This document shows, in pieces, positions 23,318-32,180 of a stretch of 47,212 bases of DNA. Below the pieces are notes generated by a model. The model was not told where the DNA came from and did not search any database. It saw nothing but the letters and a program-made list of their open reading frames with translations. The position numbers and the translations under genes were made by a program. Within the stretch, counting starts at the first letter, position 1, and the number at the start of each line of letters is the position of its first letter. This DNA is from JBCDAP01 sp038747915. Lineage in GTDB: Bacteria; Planctomycetota; Phycisphaerae; Phycisphaerales; UBA1924. The DNA lies in contig JBCDJJ010000019.1 in assembly GCA_038747915.1 (NCBI GenBank), forward strand, positions 1 through 47,212, written 5' to 3'.

Positions 23318-26062
23318 ATGAGTCGTATGTCGAACACCGTTCGCGTGCTGTCCGCGTGTGGTCTTGCCGCCGCGTTCTGCGCGCCCGCTGCGTTTGCGCA
23401 GCTTCCGTCGCCCACCATTATCGCCGCGGAGTCCACCTCCAACATGGACTTCGCGTGGGACCTGCAGTACGCCGCCGATGGCAACTCGTTCTTCGTGACC
23501 GGTTACGAGAGCCAGAACCTGCAGCAGTACGACGCGACAACCGGTGCGCTGCTCAAGAGCATCAGCGTGCCGGGCAACGCTGCCGGCCTCGCGCTCACAG
23601 CCGATGGCTCGACCGCGTACGTGGGTCTCTACGGTGACACGACGGTGGTCGAGATCGACCTGACCACCGACACCATCACCGACACGATCGATCTGACTGT
23701 CGTGAGCGACTCGGTCGGTTTCCCGTCGCAGCTCGTGCTCATGCCCAACGAGGATTTCCTCGTGGCCAACAACGGGCAGACCGGCAACACGGTTGTCGTC
23801 GATCTGACGACCAACACGGCGGTGCGCTTCGCCGAGTTCTTCAACTCCTACGCCACGCTCACCACCTCGTTCGGCATCGCGACCCGCGGCTTCCGCTTCA
23901 GCCCGATCGCGGTGGTCGATAACGACACCATCGTGACCGGTGCGCGAGCGCTCCGCCCCGGTCCGAGCATGTTCAACCCAAGCACTTTCAACGTCTCCTT
24001 CAACGAGATCCAGTATCTCAACGTGGCGACCGGCGTTGTGAACCGCATCGAGGTGAACCCCTTCGACAGCCTGTCTCTCGCTCCCGGCAACTCCAACCTC
24101 CAGGACTTCACGGTCTCGGCTGACGGCTCCACTCTCTTCGTGAGCAACACCGGCGGCAGCACCGGCAGCGGCGCCTTCGGCCGTGTCATCGTCTCCGACA
24201 CCGCGACCGAGACCGTCACCGGTGTCTTCGATGATCCCGGCAACACGTTCTCAGGCTCCCACATCGTGTCGAACAACGACGGCACGCGGTTCCTCGTGAT
24301 CGATAGCAGCACCGCCATCATCGTCGACGTCAACAAGTCGGTTGTTCCTAACACCTTCACCGAGGTCGCTCGCGTGAACCTGGGCACCAGCCCCGGCGAT
24401 GTCGTGGTCGGCCCGGGCGGCGACTTCGCCTTCACCAACAGCAACCCCGGCGCCATTATCTCGTTCGGTGGCACGCCATCGTTCTCCAACAACTCGTTCA
24501 ACTTCCTCTTTGGCAACGGTGGTCAGATCGCGGCCTCGCCGACCGCCGAGGAGGCGGTCTCCTACGTGTCCACCCAGGAGCGATTTGTCATTCTCGAACA
24601 AGGCGTGACCAAGAACAGCAGCGCCATCACGTTGTTCGGTGATACGCCCGAGAGCGATGCGCTCCGCTCGGTGGCGATCTCCGCCGACGGCGACACCGCT
24701 GTTGGTGCCTTCTGGGGCACCGACAACGCGGGTGTGTTCGATCTGACAACAGGCACCCTCGTCGAGACGGTGGCGGTCGGTGATTTCCCCCAGGAACTCG
24801 CGATCTCGCCGGACGGCACCACGGCCATCGTGCCGAACGACGACTCGACCTTCGCGTCGCTGTTGGACCTCACGACGGTGCCCGTCGGCGTGACCAATGT
24901 CAACCTCGGCACCTTCGCGGCCCGTGTGTCGGCCTTCTCGCCCGACGGTAGCACGGCCTACGTGCTGAACTTCTCGGGCACCGAGCTGCTCCGCGAGATC
25001 GACGTGGCGACCGCCACCGTCACCCGCACGGTCAATGTGGGCGATGTGTTCTTCAGCCAGAACTCCGCGGAGGACGTGAACAACATCGCGGTCTCGCCGG
25101 ACGGCACGATGCTCGCTGTCGCCAGCGCGGGTTCCACGGATGAGATCCGGATCGTCGACACCACGACCTTCACCGTGGTCGACACGATCGCGGACGGCTT
25201 CAACCCCCGCGAGGCGGCGTTCAGCCCCGACAGCACGAAGCTCGCGGTGGCCAACGAGACCGACAACACGGTGACCATCCTCGACGTGTCGGCGGTGCCC
25301 GGTGGCGGGACAGCGGCGTTCTTCGACTTCACCCCGGTCGGCGGCGCCAACATCATCAGCGATACAGCGGTGACCGACGATCCCACGCAGGTCGAGTGGC
25401 TCGATAACGACACGCTGTTCGTCTATAACTCGGGCTCCGAGTTCGACGGGTCGACGAGCGACGGCACCCCCCGCGGTCGCGCGTACTCGGTGACGGTGGT
25501 GGAGGTCGGGCCGTTCCCGTCCACATCGACCAGCGAGGTGGCCTTCCGTCTCGACGATGTCGGTGGGCAGCCCATCCCGAACGAGCTCATCGCCGACACC
25601 GTGAACGGCAACATCGTCATCACCGGTGGCATCCGCAGCGCCTCGAGCGGTAGCACCAACCCGATCCAGTACGGCGACGGCGGCTTCCTGAACACCTACG
25701 ACCCGGCCACCGGCAACCTGATTCAATCGTTCTCGTTCGACAGCCATCTGACCCTTGGCGCCGCCAGTGCCGATGGGTCGCGCATCGCGGTTGCCGAGCA
25801 GAACGGTGAGTCGCTCGTGGTCTTCGATGTTGTTCCCGACGTGACGGGCCCGAACAACTGCCCGGGTGATTCCGACAACGACGGCGATGCGGATGCCGAC
25901 GACTTCATCAACGTGCTCGTGGGCTTCGGCACCACGTCCGGCGCGACCAGGGAAGACGGCGACTTCGACGGCGATGGCGACGTCGACGCCGATGACTTCA
26001 TCGAGATGCTGGTCGCCTTCGGCTCGGTCTACGACGGCACGCCCGCCTGCAACTCCATCTGA
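23318..26062 (+). CDS. Exported beta-propeller (YVTN-like repeat) protein with GC-type dockerin
   Basis: A 914-residue exported protein. Signal peptide MSNTVRVLSACGLAAAFCAPAAFAQ, then many beta-propeller repeats with the pattern SPDGTxxxVxN...D..T.TVxxTIxVG (for example near 530-560 and 590-660), typical of YVTN/surface-antigen propellers that bind partners or polymers. The C-terminal 70 residues are a dockerin-like module, NNCPGDSDNDGDADADDF ... DGDFDGDGDVDADDF, ending with a Cys (TPACNSI), close to the GC-type dockerin anchor of planctomycetes. Start 23318 is firm: GAGGAGAA 8 bases upstream and the signal peptide begins there. The gene is monocistronic, with a strong terminator downstream. 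Base use is typical of the window. Confidence 0.88.
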   Translation: MSRMSNTVRVLSACGLAAAFCAPAAFAQLPSPTIIAAESTSNMDFAWDLQYAADGNSFFVTGYESQNLQQYDATTGALLKSISVPGNAAGLALTADGSTAYVGLYGDTTVVEIDLTTDTITDTIDLTVVSDSVGFPSQLVLMPNEDFLVANNGQTGNTVVVDLTTNTAVRFAEFFNSYATLTTSFGIATRGFRFSPIAVVDNDTIVTGARALRPGPSMFNPSTFNVSFNEIQYLNVATGVVNRIEVNPFDSLSLAPGNSNLQDFTVSADGSTLFVSNTGGSTGSGAFGRVIVSDTATETVTGVFDDPGNTFSGSHIVSNNDGTRFLVIDSSTAIIVDVNKSVVPNTFTEVARVNLGTSPGDVVVGPGGDFAFTNSNPGAIISFGGTPSFSNNSFNFLFGNGGQIAASPTAEEAVSYVSTQERFVILEQGVTKNSSAITLFGDTPESDALRSVAISADGDTAVGAFWGTDNAGVFDLTTGTLVETVAVGDFPQELAISPDGTTAIVPNDDSTFASLLDLTTVPVGVTNVNLGTFAARVSAFSPDGSTAYVLNFSGTELLREIDVATATVTRTVNVGDVFFSQNSAEDVNNIAVSPDGTMLAVASAGSTDEIRIVDTTTFTVVDTIADGFNPREAAFSPDSTKLAVANETDNTVTILDVSAVPGGGTAAFFDFTPVGGANIISDTAVTDDPTQVEWLDNDTLFVYNSGSEFDGSTSDGTPRGRAYSVTVVEVGPFPSTSTSEVAFRLDDVGGQPIPNELIADTVNGNIVITGGIRSASSGSTNPIQYGDGGFLNTYDPATGNLIQSFSFDSHLTLGAASADGSRIAVAEQNGESLVVFDVVPDVTGPNNCPGDSDNDGDADADDFINVLVGFGTTSGATREDGDFDGDGDVDADDFIEMLVAFGSVYDGTPACNSI

Positions 26063-26124
26063 TTTCTGTGTGCATCGATCTCGGCGCGCCCGGGAACGAT
26101 GACCATTATGGAATGAGCGAACAG

Positions 26125-26153
26125 CCCGCCGGTGTGATGCCGGCGGGTTTTTT
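26125..26153 (+). terminator. Rho-independent terminator
   Basis: Perfect 8-bp stem CCCGCCGG (26125-26132) and CCGGCGGG (26140-26147), loop TGTGATG, followed by TTTTTT. It lies 62 bases after the beta-propeller stop codon. The best intrinsic terminator in the window. Confidence 0.9.
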
Positions 26154-26235
26154 CGTGCGCATCACCCCGGGGCCGAAACCGGGCCCGCCCGAAGGCCAAT
26201 GATCGACCGACCCCGAATCCCTATTCGAGTGCAAC

Positions 26236-27438
26236 ATGCCCCTCAGACCGCTGGCCTCGATCGTCCTGCTCAGTGCAGTCGTGGTATCCCTTACACCTGC
26301 TGAATCGAGTATGGAGTGTGCGCTCGCCCGTGTTCACGAGGTGACCGATCGTGCTGCGTCTGCGGTCACCGGAGTTGTGGTCGATGCGGGCGAAGCCCTC
26401 TGCCAGACATCACACGTGGTACGGGGTGCGGTTGTGCATCGAATCGACCGCGCACTCGACGGGGCACGCAGCAAGCAAGCCGAGCGTCTTGGTCTGCAGC
26501 GGTGGGGCGGTCAGGGCTGGGTGCCGCTCCCGCTCGATCAGGAAACGGCGGCACGCGGTGTTGTGCTGGTTCACGGGCTCGATGAGCCCGGCGTGATTTG
26601 GGCGGAGCTTGCGCCTGAACTGGCAGCGCTCGGCCACACCGTGTACCGCTTTGGGTATCCGAACGATCAACACCCGTCGCGCAGCGCCGAATCACTCGCG
26701 AGTGCTCTTGAGCATTTGAGCGCGGCGGGCGTGCAGCGCATCGATCTTGTCGGACACTCGATGGGCGGGCTCGTGGCCCGCGATGTCGCCACACGTGGGC
26801 CGGCCTGGTCGCTTAGTGGTTGGCCGGGCATGTCTGCTGGCCCTCGGATCTGCACCGTGATCGCTGTCGGCTCGCCGGCGCTCGGGTCGCCGCTCGCTCC
26901 CTTTGCACCTTTGAGCGAGATCAAGGAGCACACGCTCGAGTTCATCGATGATCCCGGTCTCACCTCGGCACTCGGTTTCCTGGTCGATGGCCGGGGCGGC
27001 TCGGCAGACGCCCTGACGCCCGGTTCTGCGTATCTCGACGAACTGAATGCCCGGTCCTGGCCCGGTGACATCGCGTTGACGCAGGTTGCCGGCCGGGTGC
27101 TCGAACCCGTTGCCGACGCGACCGATGCCCTCGCCGCGAATCATCGCCTTCGTGCGACGCTCGGCGAAGACCGCCTTGCTCGTCTGCAGATGCACGCGGA
27201 GCAGGCCGTCGACGCCGTCGGCGACGGTGTTGTCGGCGTCGAGTCCGCCATCGCATACCCGTGGGGCGAGATCGTGATCACCAGCGGCGATCATCGGTCG
27301 CTGCTGCACAGGCACGGTGCCGAACGCTCGATCCGCAGGTGGCTCGGTGCGGCCGAGCCGCAGCCGTTCGCGTGGGAGGCGATCACGGCCCGCGTTGGGT
27401 GCGAGTGTGCCGATCCTGATCGTACTGAGGCCGAATGA
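26236..27438 (+). CDS. Exported alpha/beta hydrolase (lipase/esterase-like)
   Basis: A 400-residue protein with an N-terminal signal peptide (MPLRPLASIVLLSAVVVSLTPA) and an alpha/beta-hydrolase domain from about residue 105. The oxyanion region is VLVHGLDEPG (110-119), the nucleophile elbow GHSMGG contains Ser175, and a likely catalytic His is in SGDHRSLLHR near the C-terminus (about 355-364). The GHSMGG-plus-HG arrangement fits extracytoplasmic lipases and esterases that act on acyl esters. The first 100 residues contain several Cys and no known domain. It probably acts in the periplasm or outside. No Shine-Dalgarno is obvious. The next gene starts 54 bases downstream. Confidence 0.85.
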   Translation: MPLRPLASIVLLSAVVVSLTPAESSMECALARVHEVTDRAASAVTGVVVDAGEALCQTSHVVRGAVVHRIDRALDGARSKQAERLGLQRWGGQGWVPLPLDQETAARGVVLVHGLDEPGVIWAELAPELAALGHTVYRFGYPNDQHPSRSAESLASALEHLSAAGVQRIDLVGHSMGGLVARDVATRGPAWSLSGWPGMSAGPRICTVIAVGSPALGSPLAPFAPLSEIKEHTLEFIDDPGLTSALGFLVDGRGGSADALTPGSAYLDELNARSWPGDIALTQVAGRVLEPVADATDALAANHRLRATLGEDRLARLQMHAEQAVDAVGDGVVGVESAIAYPWGEIVITSGDHRSLLHRHGAERSIRRWLGAAEPQPFAWEAITARVGCECADPDRTEAE

Positions 27439-27480
27439 TCAGAGTAATCGAACGATCGAACCCCGATGTGCGCGAGCATT

Positions 27481-27492
27481 TATCCTGCGGGG
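27481..27492 (+). promoter_or_regulatory. Candidate -10 box of a leaderless transcript (TATCCT)
   Basis: TATCCT (27481-27486) lies exactly 6 bases before the ATG at 27493, where transcription would begin on the start codon. No Shine-Dalgarno is present for that ATG. No clear -35 box. Confidence 0.4.
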
Positions 27493-28059
27493 ATGGCCCA
27501 ACGCCGTCACCACTATGATGCTGCCTTCGAGAGTTACCTCCGTGCCCGTCGCCTGCCGTACGTGTCCGTCGACGAGGCACGGCGAGCCCTGCTGCCCGAG
27601 GGGGCTCGCCTCCGGCTCGAGCGGCCTTCCGAGGGCGATGGTGTGGGCATCAAGTCCTTCGATTTCATCGTCTACGGTGGGGCGTCCAACCTGATCGTGG
27701 ATGTGAAGGGTCGGAAGGTGCCGGGGAGTTCTCGGGGGCTGTCCCGGCGGCTCGAATCGTGGGTCACGCAGGAGGATGTCGCCTCGCTCGCGGTGTGGGA
27801 GCAACTGTTCGGCGATCAGTTCTCGGCGTGCTTCGCCTTTCTGTACTGGTGCGAGAGCCAGCCGCCCGACGGCCTGTTCCAGGAGGTGTACACGTACCGC
27901 GAGCGGTGGTACGCCCTGCGATCGGTCCGGCTGAGCGACTACGCGGTCCACATGGTCCAGCGGAGCGCACGATGGAAGACGGTCCACCTGCCGATAGAGG
28001 CCTTTGCCAAATTCAGTCGCCCGTTCTCGCAGGAGATTCCCGAGGGCACCGCGGTGTAA
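27493..28059 (+). CDS. HYExO-like small protein with PD-(D/E)xK-like core
   Basis: A 188-residue cytosolic protein. It begins MAQRRHHYDAAFESYLR, matching the HYE-x-x-FE-x-YLR start after which a planctomycete family is named HYExO (recalled from memory, not verified). The segment SFDFIVYGG...NLIVDVKGRKVPG (about 55-78) has the Asp...Asp-x-Lys spacing of PD-(D/E)xK nuclease folds, so a nuclease-like or DNA-processing role is possible. An in-frame ATG at 27466 is rejected because the conserved block starts at 27493. There is no Shine-Dalgarno; a -10-like TATCCT six bases upstream suggests a leaderless mRNA. It lies 35 bases before the small membrane protein at 28095. Confidence 0.75.
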   Translation: MAQRRHHYDAAFESYLRARRLPYVSVDEARRALLPEGARLRLERPSEGDGVGIKSFDFIVYGGASNLIVDVKGRKVPGSSRGLSRRLESWVTQEDVASLAVWEQLFGDQFSACFAFLYWCESQPPDGLFQEVYTYRERWYALRSVRLSDYAVHMVQRSARWKTVHLPIEAFAKFSRPFSQEIPEGTAV

Positions 28060-28082
28060 TGGCCGCTTCGGGCGTCGGCTGA

Positions 28083-28094
28083 TATTCTTCTCCT
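28083..28094 (+). promoter_or_regulatory. Candidate -10 box of a leaderless transcript (TATTCT)
   Basis: TATTCT (28083-28088) ends exactly 6 bases before the ATG at 28095, the same geometry as the gene before it. This would be the promoter of the signal-peptidase operon. Confidence 0.4.
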
Positions 28095-28325
28095 ATGCGA
28101 CGTACGCTCTCGGTCTCGGCTCTCGCCATCTCGCTCGCATCGACAGCGCTGTTCTGCCCGGCGGTGAGCGCCCAGAACGACGATGGCCCTGACATCATTC
28201 GTCACCCATCCGTGGAGTCCCCGGGGAAGAGCAAGGCGCTCCTGACCGTGGCGGCGGTGATCGGTGGCCTCGTGATCGCGGTGCTCCCCGCTGTGTCGCC
28301 GTCCAAGCGCGGACACAAGGATTGA
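28095..28325 (+). CDS. Small membrane-anchored protein, first gene of the signal peptidase operon
   Basis: A 76-residue protein with a signal peptide (MRRTLSVSALAISLASTALFCPAVSAQ) and a single transmembrane helix (about 47-67, ALLTVAAVIGGLVIAVLPAV) followed by a basic end (SPSKRGHKD). The mature part would be a short periplasmic segment with a cytoplasmic tail. No known family. The next gene starts 27 bases after the stop. Conserved placement with signal peptidase I would suggest a role at the envelope, but this is inference. Confidence 0.65.
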   Translation: MRRTLSVSALAISLASTALFCPAVSAQNDDGPDIIRHPSVESPGKSKALLTVAAVIGGLVIAVLPAVSPSKRGHKD

Positions 28326-28351
28326 GCACCCCGACGCCCGAGGGGGTCAGC

Positions 28352-28690
28352 ATGGACGAGCCGCACACCATCTCTGAACCCGCTCCACGAGCACCGGGGT
28401 CCGTGTTGCCGCTCCTTGTGCTCAACGGTGTGTTGGTGCTTGCACTGGCACTGGTGACCGTCGGGGCCCCCGCCGACGCGCAGCCCGACCGCCGCCGTGC
28501 GGGTGAGTACGTGTTCCTGACCGTCGAGCTCCAGCAGGAGGCAGAGGAGGGGCTCATCGTCCTGGACACCGTCAATCGGGAGCTGAGCGTGGTGCGATGG
28601 GATCAGGGCTTGGGCACGCTCGTGCCTGTCGGCGCCCGCAGCCTGGCGCGCGATGCCGAGCAGCGCGCACCGCGGAGGACCAACCGATGA
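28352..28690 (+). CDS. Small membrane-anchored protein
   Basis: A 112-residue protein with one N-terminal transmembrane helix (about 18-38, VLPLLVLNGVLVLALALVTV) and a soluble domain outside. The segment GLIVLDTVNRELSVVRWDQG resembles IVVADDRTDELFVYEIEGG of the next gene product, so the two are probably related. Start 28352 was chosen over a TTG at 28322 because GAGGGGG precedes it by 6 bases. Overlaps the next gene by ATGA. Confidence 0.65.
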   Translation: MDEPHTISEPAPRAPGSVLPLLVLNGVLVLALALVTVGAPADAQPDRRRAGEYVFLTVELQQEAEEGLIVLDTVNRELSVVRWDQGLGTLVPVGARSLARDAEQRAPRRTNR

Positions 28691-29004
28691 CGGCCCATCA
28701 CGCACCTCACCGGCGCGTCGACACCGGCGCGGCCGCCCTGTGGGCGAGCGCCTTCGTCCTGATGGCGATGGTCATTGTTCGTGCCGGTGACGCTGGCCAG
28801 GTCGCTCGCGCGAGCACGCAGAAGACCGGCACCATCTCCGTCTCGGCGCTCGAGACACTCGAAGGCGTGACCGATCTCATCGTGGTGGCCGACGACCGGA
28901 CCGATGAACTGTTCGTGTACGAGATCGAAGGTGGACGGGGCATCAACCTGGTGCAGTACCGCCCGGTCGCCGATCTGTTCCCCGAGCCGCCTGCATCGCC
29001 GTGA
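28687..29004 (+). CDS. Small membrane-anchored protein
   Basis: A 105-residue protein with an N-terminal transmembrane helix (about 17-34, GAAALWASAFVLMAMVIV) and a short extracytoplasmic domain whose ADDRTDELFVYEIEGG motif parallels the preceding gene product. Its ATG overlaps the previous stop (ATGA) and its stop overlaps the GTG start of signal peptidase (GTGA), so the three are probably translated as one unit. The function is unknown. Confidence 0.65.
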   Translation: MTAHHAPHRRVDTGAAALWASAFVLMAMVIVRAGDAGQVARASTQKTGTISVSALETLEGVTDLIVVADDRTDELFVYEIEGGRGINLVQYRPVADLFPEPPASP

Positions 29005-30665
29005 GCGAGGCCGGGCCAGTCGAGGCGTCCCCCGTCGGATCGAACGCCGCGGGTGCCGAGCAGCCCGGCATCGTCGACTCGCTGGTCATCGCGGTGATCG
29101 TCGCGCTACTTGTCAAAGCCTTTGTGCTCGAGGCGTTCGTGATCCCCACCGGCTCGATGGCGCCGACGCTTCTCGGCCAGCACATTCGCTTCCACAGCCC
29201 GCAGACGGGTGCCAACTGGGCGGTCGCGCCCTGGCACTACGCCGATTCCTCACGCCAGTTGCCCCGGCCGGTACAAGGTCGGGTCGTGCGCAATGGCGAG
29301 GTCGTTCGCGCGGATGACAACCCGCGGTCCGACGATCCGGTGACCACGCCGGGGCCGCACCGGGATCTGGGCTTCGAGGTGGGCGGTGATCGCCCCATGC
29401 CGCTACGCGCCGGTGACCGGATCTTGATCGCCAAAGCGGCCTACGCGCTCCGGGACCCGCAGCGGTACGAGGTCGCGGTGTTCAAGAATCCCACGAGCGT
29501 TCAACAGAACTTCATCAAGCGGATCGTCGGCGTGCCGGGCGAGCAGGTGTGGCTCGTCGACGGTGATGTCTACACACGCCCGGCGCCGCAGGGTGACGGC
29601 GCCGATGCGCCGATCCGTGGCGCTGCCGACGAAGGGTGGGCCATCCGCCGGAAGCCCGCGGGTGTGCAGCGGGCGGTGTGGCGGACGGTCTTCTCGAGCG
29701 AGTTCACGCCATTGGACGTGATCGGTGACGTCTCCCCGGCGTGGTGGCGATGCCCGTGGGTTGGAGACGGATGGGACACCAGCGCCCGGGCGTACACGTT
29801 CGCCGGCGATGGTCCCGCGGAGCTGCGATGGGATATCGACTGGTGGCCGATGACCGATTGGGAGCCCTACAACGATGTGCCGGGCAGGCGGTACCGCCGC
29901 GACCCATTCCCGGTGAGTGATGTGCGTGTGCGTGCCGGTATCGAGCCGCTGGGGGACGGACCGCTCCGGGTTGAGCTGCAGCTCGAGACGCGCGGTATGA
30001 CCTTCAGTGCTCGGCTGGCACGTGAGCCCGATGGCCACGTGACCGCATCGCTCGCACACGAATTGCACGATCTCCACGACTCGCCGAGCGCGCCCATGGT
30101 GGACACCGAGCCGTCGTCGTCGGTGCTCAGGCCCGGTGTGATCACAAATGTCACGTTCGAGCATGTCGATCAACAGGTGCGGCTCGTCGTGAATGGCGAG
30201 ACCCTCGCGACCCACCAGTACGAACTCGCTCCGGCCGATCGGATCACCGCGGTGACCGGCCTCGACGATCCGATGACGGCGCTGCTGGATGATCCGGGTG
30301 CGTACGTGCGGTCGGCGCCGCGTCTCACGTGGCGGTTCGATGCTGGGCCGCTTCGCCTGCATCGGGTCGGGGTCGACCGTGACCTGTACTACCGCCCCGA
30401 GGGCGACCGAGGGGTGCATCCCGATCGTGTTGTGACGCTCGGCGGTGACGACTTTTTCGCGCTCGGGGACAATTCAGCGAACAGCGAAGACGGGCGTGAT
30501 TGGCGGCGTGTTGATCCCGCGGTCGAGTCCGCGTTCGATCCCGAACTCGGCGTCGTCCCGCGGCGGTTGCTGCTCGGGAGGGCCCTGTTCGTGTACTTCC
30601 CATCGCCGGTCACCCGTGGTCCGATCCCGGTGCCGGACTTCGGCCGGATGCGCGCGATCAAGTAA
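29001..30665 (+). CDS. lepB: Signal peptidase I with large insertions
   Basis: Type I (S26) signal peptidase that releases exported proteins from their signal peptides at the membrane. 554 residues, about twice the usual size. Transmembrane helix at 25-47; catalytic Ser52 in VIPTGSMAPTLLG; catalytic Lys173 in NFIKRIVGVPGE; box E at LGDNSANSEDGRDW (488-501). Between the Ser box and GDRILIAK (138-145) lies an 80-residue insertion, and between boxes D and E about 230 extra residues (205-440) with beta-rich, ligand-binding-like sequence including VSDVRVRAGIEPLGDGPLRV and VTFEHVDQQVRLVVNGETLA, reminiscent of LamG-type sandwiches. GTG start overlaps the previous stop. Last gene of the small operon. 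Confidence 0.9.
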   Translation: MSEAGPVEASPVGSNAAGAEQPGIVDSLVIAVIVALLVKAFVLEAFVIPTGSMAPTLLGQHIRFHSPQTGANWAVAPWHYADSSRQLPRPVQGRVVRNGEVVRADDNPRSDDPVTTPGPHRDLGFEVGGDRPMPLRAGDRILIAKAAYALRDPQRYEVAVFKNPTSVQQNFIKRIVGVPGEQVWLVDGDVYTRPAPQGDGADAPIRGAADEGWAIRRKPAGVQRAVWRTVFSSEFTPLDVIGDVSPAWWRCPWVGDGWDTSARAYTFAGDGPAELRWDIDWWPMTDWEPYNDVPGRRYRRDPFPVSDVRVRAGIEPLGDGPLRVELQLETRGMTFSARLAREPDGHVTASLAHELHDLHDSPSAPMVDTEPSSSVLRPGVITNVTFEHVDQQVRLVVNGETLATHQYELAPADRITAVTGLDDPMTALLDDPGAYVRSAPRLTWRFDAGPLRLHRVGVDRDLYYRPEGDRGVHPDRVVTLGGDDFFALGDNSANSEDGRDWRRVDPAVESAFDPELGVVPRRLLLGRALFVYFPSPVTRGPIPVPDFGRMRAIK

Positions 30666-31025
30666 CCGGGATCACCCGCAGGTATGCCACATGGTTGGGT
30701 GATCTGCCTCTGTTTTCAGAAACTCTGAGAATGATTCTTTTGATTCCTGGAGTCTATTGGCACAATTCAACCCATCGGGATTTCCCTGAAATCCTGCTTG
30801 GGACCAGGGGTCAGAGTTCGGTGTGTTGCGCCTGTGCCCAGCTTTGGGGCGGCCAGTCTGAGCGGTCACCACCGGTCCCGCCATGGTCGCGGGTGTGCCA
30901 CGGTGACCCGACGAGCGGGCGAGCCGCCCCAACAAACTTGGAGCCCGGTGCGTGCCCATCTTGGCCGAACCAGAGCGGCGGCGGCCGGTACGGCTCCCAC
31001 GTACCATCCGCCCCGAGGTGACCGC
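30666..31025. other. Intergenic region with AT-rich segment and small hairpin
   Basis: 360 bases without a gene. About 30710-30800 is visibly AT-richer than the rest of the window. It contains TCAGAAACTCTGA (imperfect palindrome) and a perfect 7-bp hairpin GGATTTC (30778-30784), CCT, GAAATCC (30788-30794), followed by GGGACCAGGGGTCAGAGTT. This last phrase reminds me of REP/transposase-flanking sequence, but I cannot confirm it. TACCAT (31002-31007) is a candidate -10 box for moxR. Confidence 0.4.
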
Positions 31026-32135
<1,110 letters not shown>

Positions 32136-32180
32136 GCGAACGAGGCACGGCGGTTCCGGGCGGGAGCAGGTTTCGAACCC

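Noticed and set aside
24251..25747. 498-codon minus-strand open frame inside the beta-propeller gene
   Set aside because: Arg/Glu/Val-rich shadow caused by GC-rich codon use in the real gene.
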